Positions 1-6,158 of a stretch of 35,605 nt of DNA are shown one piece after another (within the stretch, counting starts at the first letter, position 1; each line of letters starts with the position of its first letter). The DNA comes from Syntrophaceae bacterium UBA4810 (GTDB taxonomy: Bacteria > Desulfobacterota > Syntrophia > Syntrophales > Smithellaceae), in assembly GCA_002402545.1 (NCBI GenBank), contig DHGA01000049.1:54133-89737 (forward strand), written 5' to 3'. A model generated the notes under the pieces. The model worked only from the letters and a program-made list of their open reading frames with translations. It was not told the DNA's origin and ran no database searches. The translations under genes were made by a program, and so were the position numbers.

Positions 1-24
1 CTCCGGCTGATTTTTTCGTTATGT
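1..24 (+). other. Partial attC-like site (3' end) of an upstream cassette
   Basis: The window opens with CTCCGGCTGATTTTTTCGTTATGT. It shares CTCCGGC with the attC-like site at 541-549 and ends in GTTATGT (18-24), close to the GTTRRRY simple-site consensus. The left half of the site is outside the window, so this is inferred mainly from position, directly before a cassette gene, and from similarity to the next site. Confidence 0.45.
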
Positions 25-44
25 TATGAAATAAGGAAATAACG

Positions 45-515
45 ATGATAGAAATAATACCAGTATTGTCACTTGTAATAGCACTTCTGGCTGTAATTTT
101 TGGTCCGCTTATTTCTCTTAGAATTGCCAGGCGTCAAGTCGTTTCGTCGCTCATAGTCGCCAACAAGCAAATAGTTGCACCAATGCGACAGGTTTGGATA
201 AATAATCTTCGGGATCAAATATCGGAAATATCCAGCAGTGCTCTTCATTATCATCTGACTGGTTATGAAGATAGAGAAGACAATGAATACAAGAGACTTG
301 CTGAACTTGAAGGCAAAATATCTTTAATGCTTAATTTTAAGGAAGAAGATCATAAAAGACTTCACGACAGTATTCGGGAAATGCTGAGCGCATTGTATAA
401 AGGTAAAGAAGATGACCATGCTTTTGTTGCTGTTCATCCAAAGGTCATGGTACTTGCCCGCGATATATTGAAAAGAGAGTGGGATCGAGTTAAAGAAGAA
501 ATAAAAGAAACGTAA
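45..515 (+). CDS. Cassette-encoded membrane-anchored helical protein, unknown function
   Basis: I do not recognise this 156-residue protein. Residues about 3-27 form one hydrophobic segment followed by basic residues (RIARR), which suggests an N-terminal membrane anchor with the rest in the cytoplasm. The remainder is charged and predicted helical, with Glu/Lys-rich stretches (about 75-125) that could form a coiled coil. It has no cysteines and no enzymatic motif that I can see. ATG 45 has AAGGA at 33-37, seven bases upstream. It sits between two attC-like sites, and its stop codon overlaps the start of the downstream one, so it reads as gene 1 of a mobile cassette. Single-helix proteins of this kind are common among unassigned integron cassettes. 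A function in membrane stress or phage defence is possible but has no direct support. Confidence 0.8.
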   Translation: MIEIIPVLSLVIALLAVIFGPLISLRIARRQVVSSLIVANKQIVAPMRQVWINNLRDQISEISSSALHYHLTGYEDREDNEYKRLAELEGKISLMLNFKEEDHKRLHDSIREMLSALYKGKEDDHAFVAVHPKVMVLARDILKREWDRVKEEIKET

Positions 516-573
516 CAAAATCAATCCACCCGATCGCTAACGCTCCGGCGGCCGGTTACCTTAAACGTTGTGC
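510..573 (+). other. attC-like recombination site closing cassette 1
   Basis: The site starts at ACGTAAC (510-516), a poor match to RYYYAAC, and ends at GTTGTGC (567-573), a near match to GTTRRRY. Its middle is GC-rich with partial dyad symmetry (CACCCGATCGC against GGCGGCCGGTT). The TTAAAC-GTTG right end is typical of environmental attC sites. It is more degenerate than the site at 1226-1297, and its identity leans on position between two compact genes. Confidence 0.5.
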
Positions 574-588
574 ATCATGGACTCCATT

Positions 589-1224
589 ATGAAACGCTTA
601 AGCATATTGCTTATTTTCATCATGCTCCGGCTGGCATTTGCCATTGACCATCCTACTTATGACAAAAACAAGCACACCATGTCAAACTGGGAATCGCAGG
701 CGACAACTCATCTAAATATCACCAGTGCAGCCCTCCTCTCCAGAAAGAATAATCGCTGCATAATGTTAAATAATTACTGGTGTTTAAAGGACTTCGGATG
801 GTCCGGAAGTATCGGAAAAGATGACGATACTCACTCAGCATTTGTCGATGGTTATTATGCCGCACGGGCGGCAGTTAGAAATGCCAGAAGCGCATATATT
901 AAACATGGCCGGAAATCTGCCCATGCAATAATGGAAGCGTATGCACCCTTATCAGATTGCATAGGTAGCAACCGGGCAAGACGAGCTGATGGCACCTGCA
1001 TTCATGGCAAAAATGATCCCACTGTTTATTCAAAAATGGTAGCCAAGGGCATAACAAATGACATCAAATCCGATCTTTTTTTATTCGATAAAGACGGAAA
1101 GGCCACAGATAATTTGGTTTTGTTTTTGCAGAACATGTCTGCTTACGAGCTAAGTGGCCCACGTGTTCAGGATGCAACAATCAAAAAGGGCATCTGTTTA
1201 GAAGACTCATCATGCAAACCATAA
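589..1224 (+). CDS. Cassette-encoded secreted protein, phage P5-like / lysozyme-like resemblance
   Basis: This protein has 211 residues from ATG 589. The start was chosen because it gives a clean signal peptide (MKR, a hydrophobic core to about residue 17, then AFA-ID); ATG 577 is possible and TTG 568 would sit inside the attC core. The mature part carries W-C-L-K-x-F-G-W-x-G, then a G-Y-Y-A-A-R-A-A helix, H-G-R-K-S, E-A-Y-A-P and a later M-x-x-Y-E. From memory this pattern (N/W..F.W.G ... G..A.....Y...G.....I..YAP ... VA..G) is that of proteins related to phage structural protein P5, some with muralytic roles; I could not test this. Six cysteines fit a disulfide-bonded exported protein. No strong ribosome binding site is visible. 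The gene ends two bases before the GCCCAAC of its attC. Confidence 0.75.
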   Translation: MKRLSILLIFIMLRLAFAIDHPTYDKNKHTMSNWESQATTHLNITSAALLSRKNNRCIMLNNYWCLKDFGWSGSIGKDDDTHSAFVDGYYAARAAVRNARSAYIKHGRKSAHAIMEAYAPLSDCIGSNRARRADGTCIHGKNDPTVYSKMVAKGITNDIKSDLFLFDKDGKATDNLVLFLQNMSAYELSGPRVQDATIKKGICLEDSSCKP

Positions 1225-1225
1225 T

Positions 1226-1297
1226 GCCCAACATGGCGTTCAACCCAGACCCACAATACGCTGCACATTTTGCGGTCTGGATAGTTCTACGTTAAAC
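1226..1297 (+). other. attC recombination site closing cassette 2
   Basis: This 72-base site starts with GCCCAAC (1226-1232), an exact RYYYAAC match, and ends with GTTAAAC (1291-1297), an exact GTTRRRY match. The inner arms CCAGACC (1245-1251) and GGTCTGG (1274-1280) are a perfect 7-bp inverted repeat around a 22-base variable centre. Length, end motifs, imperfect outer symmetry and position just past a stop codon all match attC sites. Confidence 0.8.
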
Positions 1298-1378
1298 ATT
1301 TCAAACGCAAATTCTCACAATATTATATTCATCATTGCTATTGATTCGCAGTTGAAATAAATATCCAGAAACAAATTT

Positions 1379-1406
1379 AGTTGGGGATGGTATTCCATCC
1401 CCAACT
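1379..1406. terminator. Perfect 12-bp hairpin, probable bidirectional terminator
   Basis: AGTTGGGGATGG (1379-1390) and CCATCCCCAACT (1395-1406) form a perfect 12-bp stem with a TATT loop. It lies between the last attC site and the convergent VIT-domain gene. Flanks are AT-rich but lack a long T run on either strand, so termination is likely but not certain. Confidence 0.55.
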
Positions 1407-1434
1407 GATTAAATACACTGACAATCTTTCCTGG

Positions 1435-1454
1435 ATTCCTGCCTACGCAGGAAT
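1435..1454. repeat. Small dispersed-type palindrome (dRS3-like)
   Basis: ATTCCTGC (1435-1442) and GCAGGAAT (1447-1454) flank CTAC, preceded by CTGG and followed by GACAAC. Short palindromes of the form ATTCC-N-GGAATGAC are scattered in many proteobacterial genomes. It sits 16 bases past the stop of the VIT-domain gene and may also act as its transcript end. A relative (CCCCGC-GTAT-GCGGGG, then GTGACAAC) is at 3973-3988. Confidence 0.5.
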
Positions 1455-1469
1455 GACAACCCAGAACAA

Positions 1470-3788
1470 CTAAATTACTATTTTAATCAATACTTTAACA
1501 ACTTGCCCGTTTGCCGTTGCCGGGAAAAGCCATTTTTTCACCTGATTGCTAACGCATTTTTTGATACCTGAATCTATATTGCCGGTGACGAGCTCGGCTT
1601 TTTTCACTGTGCCATCGGGATTTATCGTCAGGTTAATCGTAACCTTGCCCTGCCAGTTGCTTGCGGCAAAACATTTTTCGATGCTGACGATATTGGTCTC
1701 AACAACTTTGCGAATTTCGTCTTTTGTTAAACCATTACCTGTAACTACATCCGCAATCTGTATTTTGCGGCTGACTTTTTTGTCAACTTCCTGCTCCACC
1801 AATAAACTATCTTTGCTCTCCTCTTTAGCTCTCGTTATCGTCATGCCTTTAACCATCATGGGCGATGCGGCATACATTCCATTGCCGCCCACGGCGTAAT
1901 CCGAAACACCTTCGGGCAGAGGCAGTGGCTGTTTCACCGTGGTTGCTTTGCCGTCTTTATTGACTACTTCATTATCCACGGCGATAAAAGAAGTGTAAGC
2001 AGTAAGTAAATTGTAGGTAAGCCCCAATTCAGTAACTTCTTTAACGCGCTTGTCGTCGCTTCTAAGTTTATTGTAATCAGACAAAATCATAATTCGGTGG
2101 CGAGCCCACAAATACTTCAGCGCGGCATTGTCGGCAGAGTGCTGGTAGTCGCCCACATTAATAGTTTGCGTGTATTTGCCATCGCCCGCGATACCGGTTA
2201 ATTTAATCTTGCCTTCGGGCTTGCCGCGCCATTTGCCGAAAACCAGCACGGGACGTTCGGCCAGCACATCGGGGATTGATATAGGTTCAACATCATAGGC
2301 GTCAAAGCCTTTAAAGGTGATTTTGGTCTGTGTCAAAACCGGTGATTGAATCATCTTGCGGAAACACTCGGCCTGCCCTGCCGCCTGATCCTGTTTGGTA
2401 ATGATAAAGGGCTCGCCCATGCCGACATGCGCCATGCCTTCGATTATGTGGCGGTTGACGCTGGAGCCAATACCGAACGCAAACATATTGGCATTATTTA
2501 AGTTTTCTCTAATCAAATCAAACGCCTCTTTTTCTACGCTGACATAGCCATCTGTAATGATGACAACAGTTCTGGAGAAATCATCTTCTTTTTTTAAAGA
2601 CAACGCGCGTTTGAGCGCGGGCAGAAGTTCCGTTCCCCCGCCGCCTCTTTGCTGTTCAATCACATTGATCGCCTTTTGAATATTTGCCCGCGTGGCCGGA
2701 AGCGATTCTTCAGCGAGTAATGTTGAACCGCCGGAAAACAGCAGGACGTTGAATTTATCGCTGGGGCGCAAATTGCCAATCAGATTGGACATCAGTTTTT
2801 TGGAGATATCGAGCGGAAAGCCGTACATGGAACCGGACACATCAACTATAAAGATGTATTCACGGCCGGGAATATCTGCTTTGCTCACACTTTTGGGCGG
2901 TTGGAGCATCAGCAAAAAGAAATTTTCTTTTTCGCCCCGCGTCAGCAGTAAGCCCGTCTGAATTTTATTGCCGTCAAGACGATAGCGCAAAATATAATCG
3001 CGGTTGCCTCCGTTTTTCTCTGTTCTATCCAGCGTAATGTTTGCTTTTTGCGGTGAGCTGAATTCCGAATTGGTTTTGTGCGAAGCGCAGGCCAAATCTT
3101 TAATGGGCATACCCGCGTTAATGGCGACATCAATATCGAAAGTGGTCGCGGAAAGCTCTCCCTGGCGCAGATATGGATTTGCCACCCAATGTTCGGATGG
3201 AGGAACGCTGCCCTCTTTCGCGTTGGAATATCTGGGCCCCACCACTGTGGGATAAACAAATTCGTAGATTCTGTCCGTGGGAACTAATAACTCAGTGTAT
3301 TTGAGCTCCACTTTAATTTCATCGCCGGGCATAATATTGGCCACATTCATCTGGAAGACATTGGGGCGCTGCTGTTCCAGAAGGGATGCTCGTTTACCAT
3401 CTTGTTTTGCCTGCTCATAATCTTTGCGTGCTTCATCGCGTTTTTTTATCTTCGCCTCAATTACCCTTTTGCCGATAGTCATCTTCATGCCGTAAACCGC
3501 GGCACGAGTGGATGCCGGAAAAATATAAATCGCTTCCAGCGGATTTTTACCCTCATTCTTATAAACCTGCGTGACAAGCACATCGGCAATGACGCCGGAA
3601 ATAGTTACGAATGCCGAAGTTGCTTTGAGCGGCAACCTATCCGTTTTCGGGTCATCACTATGTACAAAGAAATAAGGTGATAGTGTGCGGTCATCAGTTT
3701 CTATTTTCCCGGCGGCAAAGACCTGCGACCAGGAAAAAACCATCATCAAAACACTTATGTAAACCAACCATTTTTTAAATCTTTTCAT
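1470..3788 (-). CDS. VIT / von Willebrand A domain protein with C-terminal AgmX/TonB-like domain
   Basis: This is a 772-residue exported protein. Residues 1-26 are a signal peptide ending AFA-AG. Residues about 40-170 are a VIT domain, with the usual Y-x-N motif, the R-D-E-A-R-K-D-Y-E-Q-A helix and N-V-F-Q-M-N-V. The von Willebrand A domain (about 310-480) has an intact metal-site start D-V-S-G-S (316-320). The last roughly 90 residues, with a cysteine pair (IEKC, IKKC) and I-N-P-D-G-T-V, match the AgmX/PglI C-terminal domain, a TonB-C-like fold linked to envelope complexes. VIT-vWA proteins are thought to mediate metal-dependent adhesion or assembly; the partner here is unknown. ATG 3788 is set by a full AAGGAGGTT three bases upstream, which a leader sequence can mask (see 3792-3839). 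It appears monocistronic. Confidence 0.9.
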   Translation of the reverse strand: MKRFKKWLVYISVLMMVFSWSQVFAAGKIETDDRTLSPYFFVHSDDPKTDRLPLKATSAFVTISGVIADVLVTQVYKNEGKNPLEAIYIFPASTRAAVYGMKMTIGKRVIEAKIKKRDEARKDYEQAKQDGKRASLLEQQRPNVFQMNVANIMPGDEIKVELKYTELLVPTDRIYEFVYPTVVGPRYSNAKEGSVPPSEHWVANPYLRQGELSATTFDIDVAINAGMPIKDLACASHKTNSEFSSPQKANITLDRTEKNGGNRDYILRYRLDGNKIQTGLLLTRGEKENFFLLMLQPPKSVSKADIPGREYIFIVDVSGSMYGFPLDISKKLMSNLIGNLRPSDKFNVLLFSGGSTLLAEESLPATRANIQKAINVIEQQRGGGGTELLPALKRALSLKKEDDFSRTVVIITDGYVSVEKEAFDLIRENLNNANMFAFGIGSSVNRHIIEGMAHVGMGEPFIITKQDQAAGQAECFRKMIQSPVLTQTKITFKGFDAYDVEPISIPDVLAERPVLVFGKWRGKPEGKIKLTGIAGDGKYTQTINVGDYQHSADNAALKYLWARHRIMILSDYNKLRSDDKRVKEVTELGLTYNLLTAYTSFIAVDNEVVNKDGKATTVKQPLPLPEGVSDYAVGGNGMYAASPMMVKGMTITRAKEESKDSLLVEQEVDKKVSRKIQIADVVTGNGLTKDEIRKVVETNIVSIEKCFAASNWQGKVTINLTINPDGTVKKAELVTGNIDSGIKKCVSNQVKKWLFPATANGQVVKVLIKIVI

Positions 3789-3791
3789 AAT

Positions 3792-3839
3792 AACCTCCTT
3801 CTTTTTTTGTGTTCATTTGCTGATTAGACAAAGGAGGTT
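3792..3839 (-). promoter_or_regulatory. SD-masking leader hairpin of the VIT-vWA gene
   Basis: Read on the minus strand, the leader has AACCTCCTT (3839-3831), then 30 bases, then AAGGAGGTT (3800-3792), then ATT and the ATG at 3788. The two 9-mers are perfectly complementary, so the whole Shine-Dalgarno sequence can be paired. The upstream 9-mer also copies the 3' end of 16S rRNA. A tiny reading frame starting with ATG at 3816 runs through the SD and ends just inside the gene. Translational control is inferred. Confidence 0.55.
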
Positions 3840-3876
3840 TCCAAAAAGTTCCAACAATAATAGTGAAAAATCCGTC

Positions 3877-3914
3877 ACACCGGCTTGTGACCTTCAGGTT
3901 ATGAAAACCGGTGT
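3877..3914. repeat. Inverted repeat ACACCGG / CCGGTGT
   Basis: ACACCGG (3877-3883) and CCGGTGT (3908-3914) form a 7-bp stem around 24 bases, followed on the plus strand by CCC and six T. It is the left end of a roughly 290-base run of palindromic repeats in the 585-base gap between the VIT gene and the small membrane protein. It may end stray transcripts, but no plus-strand gene precedes it. Confidence 0.45.
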
Positions 3915-3972
3915 CCCTTTTTTAATAGAACTGGTTCCCCCCGCATTCGCCGGGCTTCACGCCGGATGTTTA

Positions 3973-3988
3973 CCCCGCGTATGCGGGG
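3973..3988. repeat. Small palindrome CCCCGC-GTAT-GCGGGG
   Basis: A perfect 6-bp stem with a GTAT loop, followed by CGGTGACAACGTCTGG. The arrangement resembles the palindrome at 1435-1454, including the trailing TGACAAC or GACAAC, which suggests members of one dispersed family. Confidence 0.45.
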
Positions 3989-4007
3989 CGGTGACAACGT
4001 CTGGATA

Positions 4008-4156
4008 CCGGCCTGCCAAACTGTGTCGCAATCCTCAGTCGTCATTGCGAACGCACGATAGTGCGTGTGGCAATCTTTATATTATCAAAAGGTTATGAGA
4101 TTGCTTCGCTCATTACATTTGCTCGCAAAGACACTACGACACAGTCTCTAAGCCGG
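4008..4156. repeat. Nested palindromic element (about 150 bp, MITE/REP-like)
   Basis: Successive inverted arms nest inside each other: CCGGC (4008-4012) with GCCGG (4152-4156); ACTGTGTCG (4020-4028) with CGACACAGT (4137-4145), perfect over 9 bp; GTCATTGCGA (4041-4050) with TCGCAAAGAC (4123-4132), 9 of 10; GCAATCT (4070-4076) with AGATTGC (4098-4104), perfect; and a 6-bp hairpin ACGCAC-GATA-GTGCGT (4051-4066). The core GTCATTGCGA and AGATTGCTTCGCTC words recur in dispersed repeats of deltaproteobacterial and other genomes. No coding function is apparent; an open frame crossing it (3817-4098) is a by-product. Confidence 0.6.
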
Positions 4157-4180
4157 AATGATGAGCTTATCCCTTCCACA

Positions 4181-4212
4181 TTTCATTCAATACTTACATG
4201 TTTCATTTAATA
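4181..4212 (+). promoter_or_regulatory. Paired 12-mers spaced 20 bp, possible activator site
   Basis: TTTCATTCAATA (4181-4192) recurs as TTTCATTTAATA (4201-4212), 11 of 12 identical and exactly 20 bp apart, about two DNA turns. They lie roughly 110-140 bases before a sigma-54-like promoter, the usual place for an enhancer-binding protein. Function is inferred only from spacing and position. Confidence 0.35.
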
Positions 4213-4317
4213 ATTATTCTGGAAAGTGAGTATTTTGTATATTATTATGACCGGCAGTTCACTTATTTCTTAATTGTATTCAATGCTTTATAATTTATTT
4301 TTCATTTTTCATCATTT

Positions 4318-4333
4318 TGGCACGATCTTTCCA
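4318..4333 (+). promoter_or_regulatory. Sigma-54-like promoter of the small membrane protein
   Basis: TGGCACG (4318-4324), four bases, then TTCCA (4329-4333) matches the TGGCACG-N4-TTGCA consensus except that the -12 GC reads CC. It sits 24 bases before the AAGGAGG of the next gene. An isolated TATAAT at 4289-4294 is an alternative -10 but lacks a good -35. Experimental start mapping would decide. Confidence 0.4.
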
Positions 4334-4373
4334 TTATCTAAGGGCAAATAAGATCAGAAGGAGGATTCAGATC

Positions 4374-4649
4374 ATGAAAAAGACATTAGGAACAATTTTG
4401 GTAGCAGCGGCAGTCGTAATGCTGACCGGAACTTTTGCTTTTGCCCAATACGCGGCGGCGGGAGCAGGCGCCTTCCCTTACTTTCAGTTTGGTTGTTTAG
4501 TAGTCGGCGGTTTGATTGTTGTTTCTTTAAAACGTAAATTTGAGCAGATGTATACTGCTGAGGCAGTTGGTGTTTTCGCTCTTTACACTGTTTTGATGGC
4601 TCTTTTCACCAATCCGGTGATTGAGACTGTTAAAACGATCGTGAGCTAA
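4374..4649 (+). CDS. Small exported/membrane protein, unknown function
   Basis: This 91-residue protein is not one I recognise. Residues 1-24 form a signal peptide or first membrane helix (M-K-K, hydrophobic core, A-F-A-Q). Hydrophobic segments follow at about 35-51 and 65-82, separated by a basic-acidic loop K-R-K-F-E-Q-M-Y. It could therefore be an inner-membrane protein with two helices after cleavage. ATG 4374 is chosen because AAGGAGG lies at 4358-4364; an in-frame upstream extension to 4317 would swallow the promoter and SD. It stands alone between a palindrome-rich gap and a very strong terminator, so it has its own transcript. The excellent SD and terminator suggest high expression. 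The glycine and alanine content and size recall small structural or pilin-accessory membrane proteins, but there is no specific evidence. Confidence 0.85.
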   Translation: MKKTLGTILVAAAVVMLTGTFAFAQYAAAGAGAFPYFQFGCLVVGGLIVVSLKRKFEQMYTAEAVGVFALYTVLMALFTNPVIETVKTIVS

Positions 4650-4665
4650 GAACAATTATTTACAA

Positions 4666-4690
4666 GGCTTTCTTGATGTTTAAGAAAGCC
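4666..4690 (+). terminator. Hairpin GGCTTTCTT / AAGAAAGCC after small protein gene
   Basis: A perfect 9-bp stem with a 7-base loop starts 16 bases after the stop codon at 4649. It is followed by A-rich rather than T-rich sequence, so alone it is a poor terminator. It may protect the mRNA 3' end or act with the stronger hairpin downstream. Confidence 0.4.
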
Positions 4691-4745
4691 AAGAAAAAAA
4701 AGAACAAGTACTTAAAACACCAAAACATGATCTGCTCAAATATCA

Positions 4746-4782
4746 GCCCCCTTAAAGCACCAGCTTTAAGGGGGCTTTTTTT
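4746..4782 (+). terminator. Strong Rho-independent terminator
   Basis: GCCCCCTTAAAGC (4746-4758) pairs perfectly with GCTTTAAGGGGGC (4763-4775) around ACCA, followed by seven T (4776-4782). This is a textbook terminator for the small membrane protein transcript and isolates it from the methyltransferase gene downstream. Confidence 0.92.
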
Positions 4783-4861
4783 GCCTACAATTTACAAATT
4801 TAAATCCAAATGCCTTGATAAATGGTTACTCTTTAGTTTCAATATGTGTTAAAAACCACAA

Positions 4862-6157
4862 ATGACACCGTGGAAACAAAAAAGCAGAATATTGGTAACC
4901 TGCCCCAAAGGCGTTTCCGAATATCTGAAAAATGAAATTGAATCTTTGGGCTTTCCCATACTGCGTGAGATCGATACCGCCGTGCAAACGGAAGGCACGC
5001 TCGAAGACACGATGCTTTTCAATCTTCACCTGCGCACAGCCCAGAGAGTGCTTTATCAGCTGCAGACATTCAAAGTTATTTCGCCGGGTGAACTCTACAA
5101 AAAGATAAACTCTATCCCCTGGGAAGAGCTTATCCACGATTCCGGTAAATCCGCTTATATCTGCGTTACTTCGATCGCGGATAATCCCCAGATTAACGAT
5201 TCGCGCTTTGTCAACCAGAAGGTAAAAGACGCGATTGTGGACAGGATTCGCGATAAACGTTCTCAGCGTCCCGATTCCGGCGCGGATAAAGACAAAGCGG
5301 TTGTCCACGTATATTGGAAAAATGACCAGGTTATTGTTTATCTGGATACTTCGGGGGAAAGATTATCCATGCGCGGATATCGCAAAATACCACTGCTTGC
5401 TCCAATGCAGGAAGCGCTGGCCGCGGCGGTCATTATGGCTACCGGCTGGCACGGGAACGCGGCTTTTGTTAATCCCATGTGCGGCAGCGGAACTTTGGCA
5501 ATTGAGGCCGCTTTAATTGCGCTAAACCGCGCGCCCGGTTTTTTGCGAAACAATTTCGGTTTTATGCATATAAAAGATTATCCTGAAGAACAATGGCGCG
5601 ATTTACGTAAAAAAGCCCGTGATTACTCCAAAAACACATTACCAGCAAAGATTATCGCCACGGACATTGACAGTTTCGCGGTCGATGCCGCAATGCGCAA
5701 CGCTAAAACCGCCGGCGTTGATCATCTGATTGAATTTCAAACCTGCTCTTTTGAAAATACACCCATACCAAAGAGCAAAGGCATAATTATTCTAAATCCC
5801 CCCTACGGTGAACGCCTGGAAGCGAAAGAGATTAATCACCGGCGTGATGCCGAAAAGAAAGAAACGCGCGCCGGAAAAACGGTGATACTGCGCAAAGCCT
5901 CTGCCCGCGATGATCAGCAAAGCAAACCAGGCGCGCCGCGCGGATTAGAAAACATATATCAGGGCGTTGGCGATTTTTTTAAAAGCGTTGGCAGAGCGGG
6001 GAATTGGCGCGGCTATATATTTACCGGTAATCTGGAAATGATAAAGAATGTCGGACTGCGCACAAAACGCAGGCTTTTATTTTACAATGGCGATATCGAA
6101 TGCCGCCTGCTGGAATACGAATTATACGCGGATAGCAAAAAAATCCGCAAAGAATAA
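4862..6157 (+). CDS. rlmL: THUMP-domain rRNA guanine-N2 methyltransferase (RlmL N-half type)
   Basis: This 431-residue protein matches the family that makes m2G on large-subunit rRNA (COG0116). An N-terminal region and THUMP RNA-binding domain span about residues 5-165. The Rossmann methyltransferase follows, with its SAM loop N-P-M-C-G-S-G-T near 203-210 and the catalytic N-P-P-Y at 312-315, typical of base N-methylation. It lacks the second methyltransferase (RlmK half) fused in E. coli, as in many non-gamma lineages. Just after N-P-P-Y-G-E-R-L lies a charged insert of about 35-40 residues (roughly 322-358) before the usual G-L-E-N-I-Y helix. There is no convincing SD before ATG 4862. The gene is convergent with the radical SAM gene, with one base between stop codons. 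The exact target base cannot be told from sequence. Confidence 0.88.
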   Translation: MTPWKQKSRILVTCPKGVSEYLKNEIESLGFPILREIDTAVQTEGTLEDTMLFNLHLRTAQRVLYQLQTFKVISPGELYKKINSIPWEELIHDSGKSAYICVTSIADNPQINDSRFVNQKVKDAIVDRIRDKRSQRPDSGADKDKAVVHVYWKNDQVIVYLDTSGERLSMRGYRKIPLLAPMQEALAAAVIMATGWHGNAAFVNPMCGSGTLAIEAALIALNRAPGFLRNNFGFMHIKDYPEEQWRDLRKKARDYSKNTLPAKIIATDIDSFAVDAAMRNAKTAGVDHLIEFQTCSFENTPIPKSKGIIILNPPYGERLEAKEINHRRDAEKKETRAGKTVILRKASARDDQQSKPGAPRGLENIYQGVGDFFKSVGRAGNWRGYIFTGNLEMIKNVGLRTKRRLLFYNGDIECRLLEYELYADSKKIRKE

Positions 6158-6158
6158 A

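Larger units (their letters stand above)
1..1297 (+). mobile_element. End of an integron gene-cassette array (two cassettes)
   Basis: Two short plus-strand genes are each followed immediately by an attC-like site, and a third attC end lies at the window edge. With the conventional cut between G and TT of GTTRRRY, cassette 1 would be about 19-567 and cassette 2 about 568-1291. Each gene nearly fills its cassette and ends within a few bases of its attC, as cassette genes do. The integrase and attI should lie to the left, outside the window, or be missing (an attC cluster without integrase). No intI-like reading frame is visible here. Past 1297 the sequence returns to chromosomal repeats and genes on the opposite strand, so this looks like the distal end of the array. 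The call rests on site structure, not on a database match. Confidence 0.7.

Noticed and set aside
2942..3259. Minus-strand 105-codon frame inside the VIT-vWA gene
   Set aside because: Alternative frame of a well-supported gene; no initiation signal or recognisable motif.
3817..4098. Open frame of 93 codons on the plus strand
   Set aside because: It runs through the SD-masking leader and palindromic repeats, has no ribosome binding site and resembles no protein; a by-product of GC-rich repeats.
3870..4160. Possible CRISPR array
   Set aside because: The palindromes differ in sequence and spacing; there are no identical direct repeats with regular spacers.
4274..4294. TTGTAT and TATAAT as a sigma-70 promoter
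   Set aside because: Only nine bases separate them, too short for a working promoter; the TATAAT alone remains a weak alternative.
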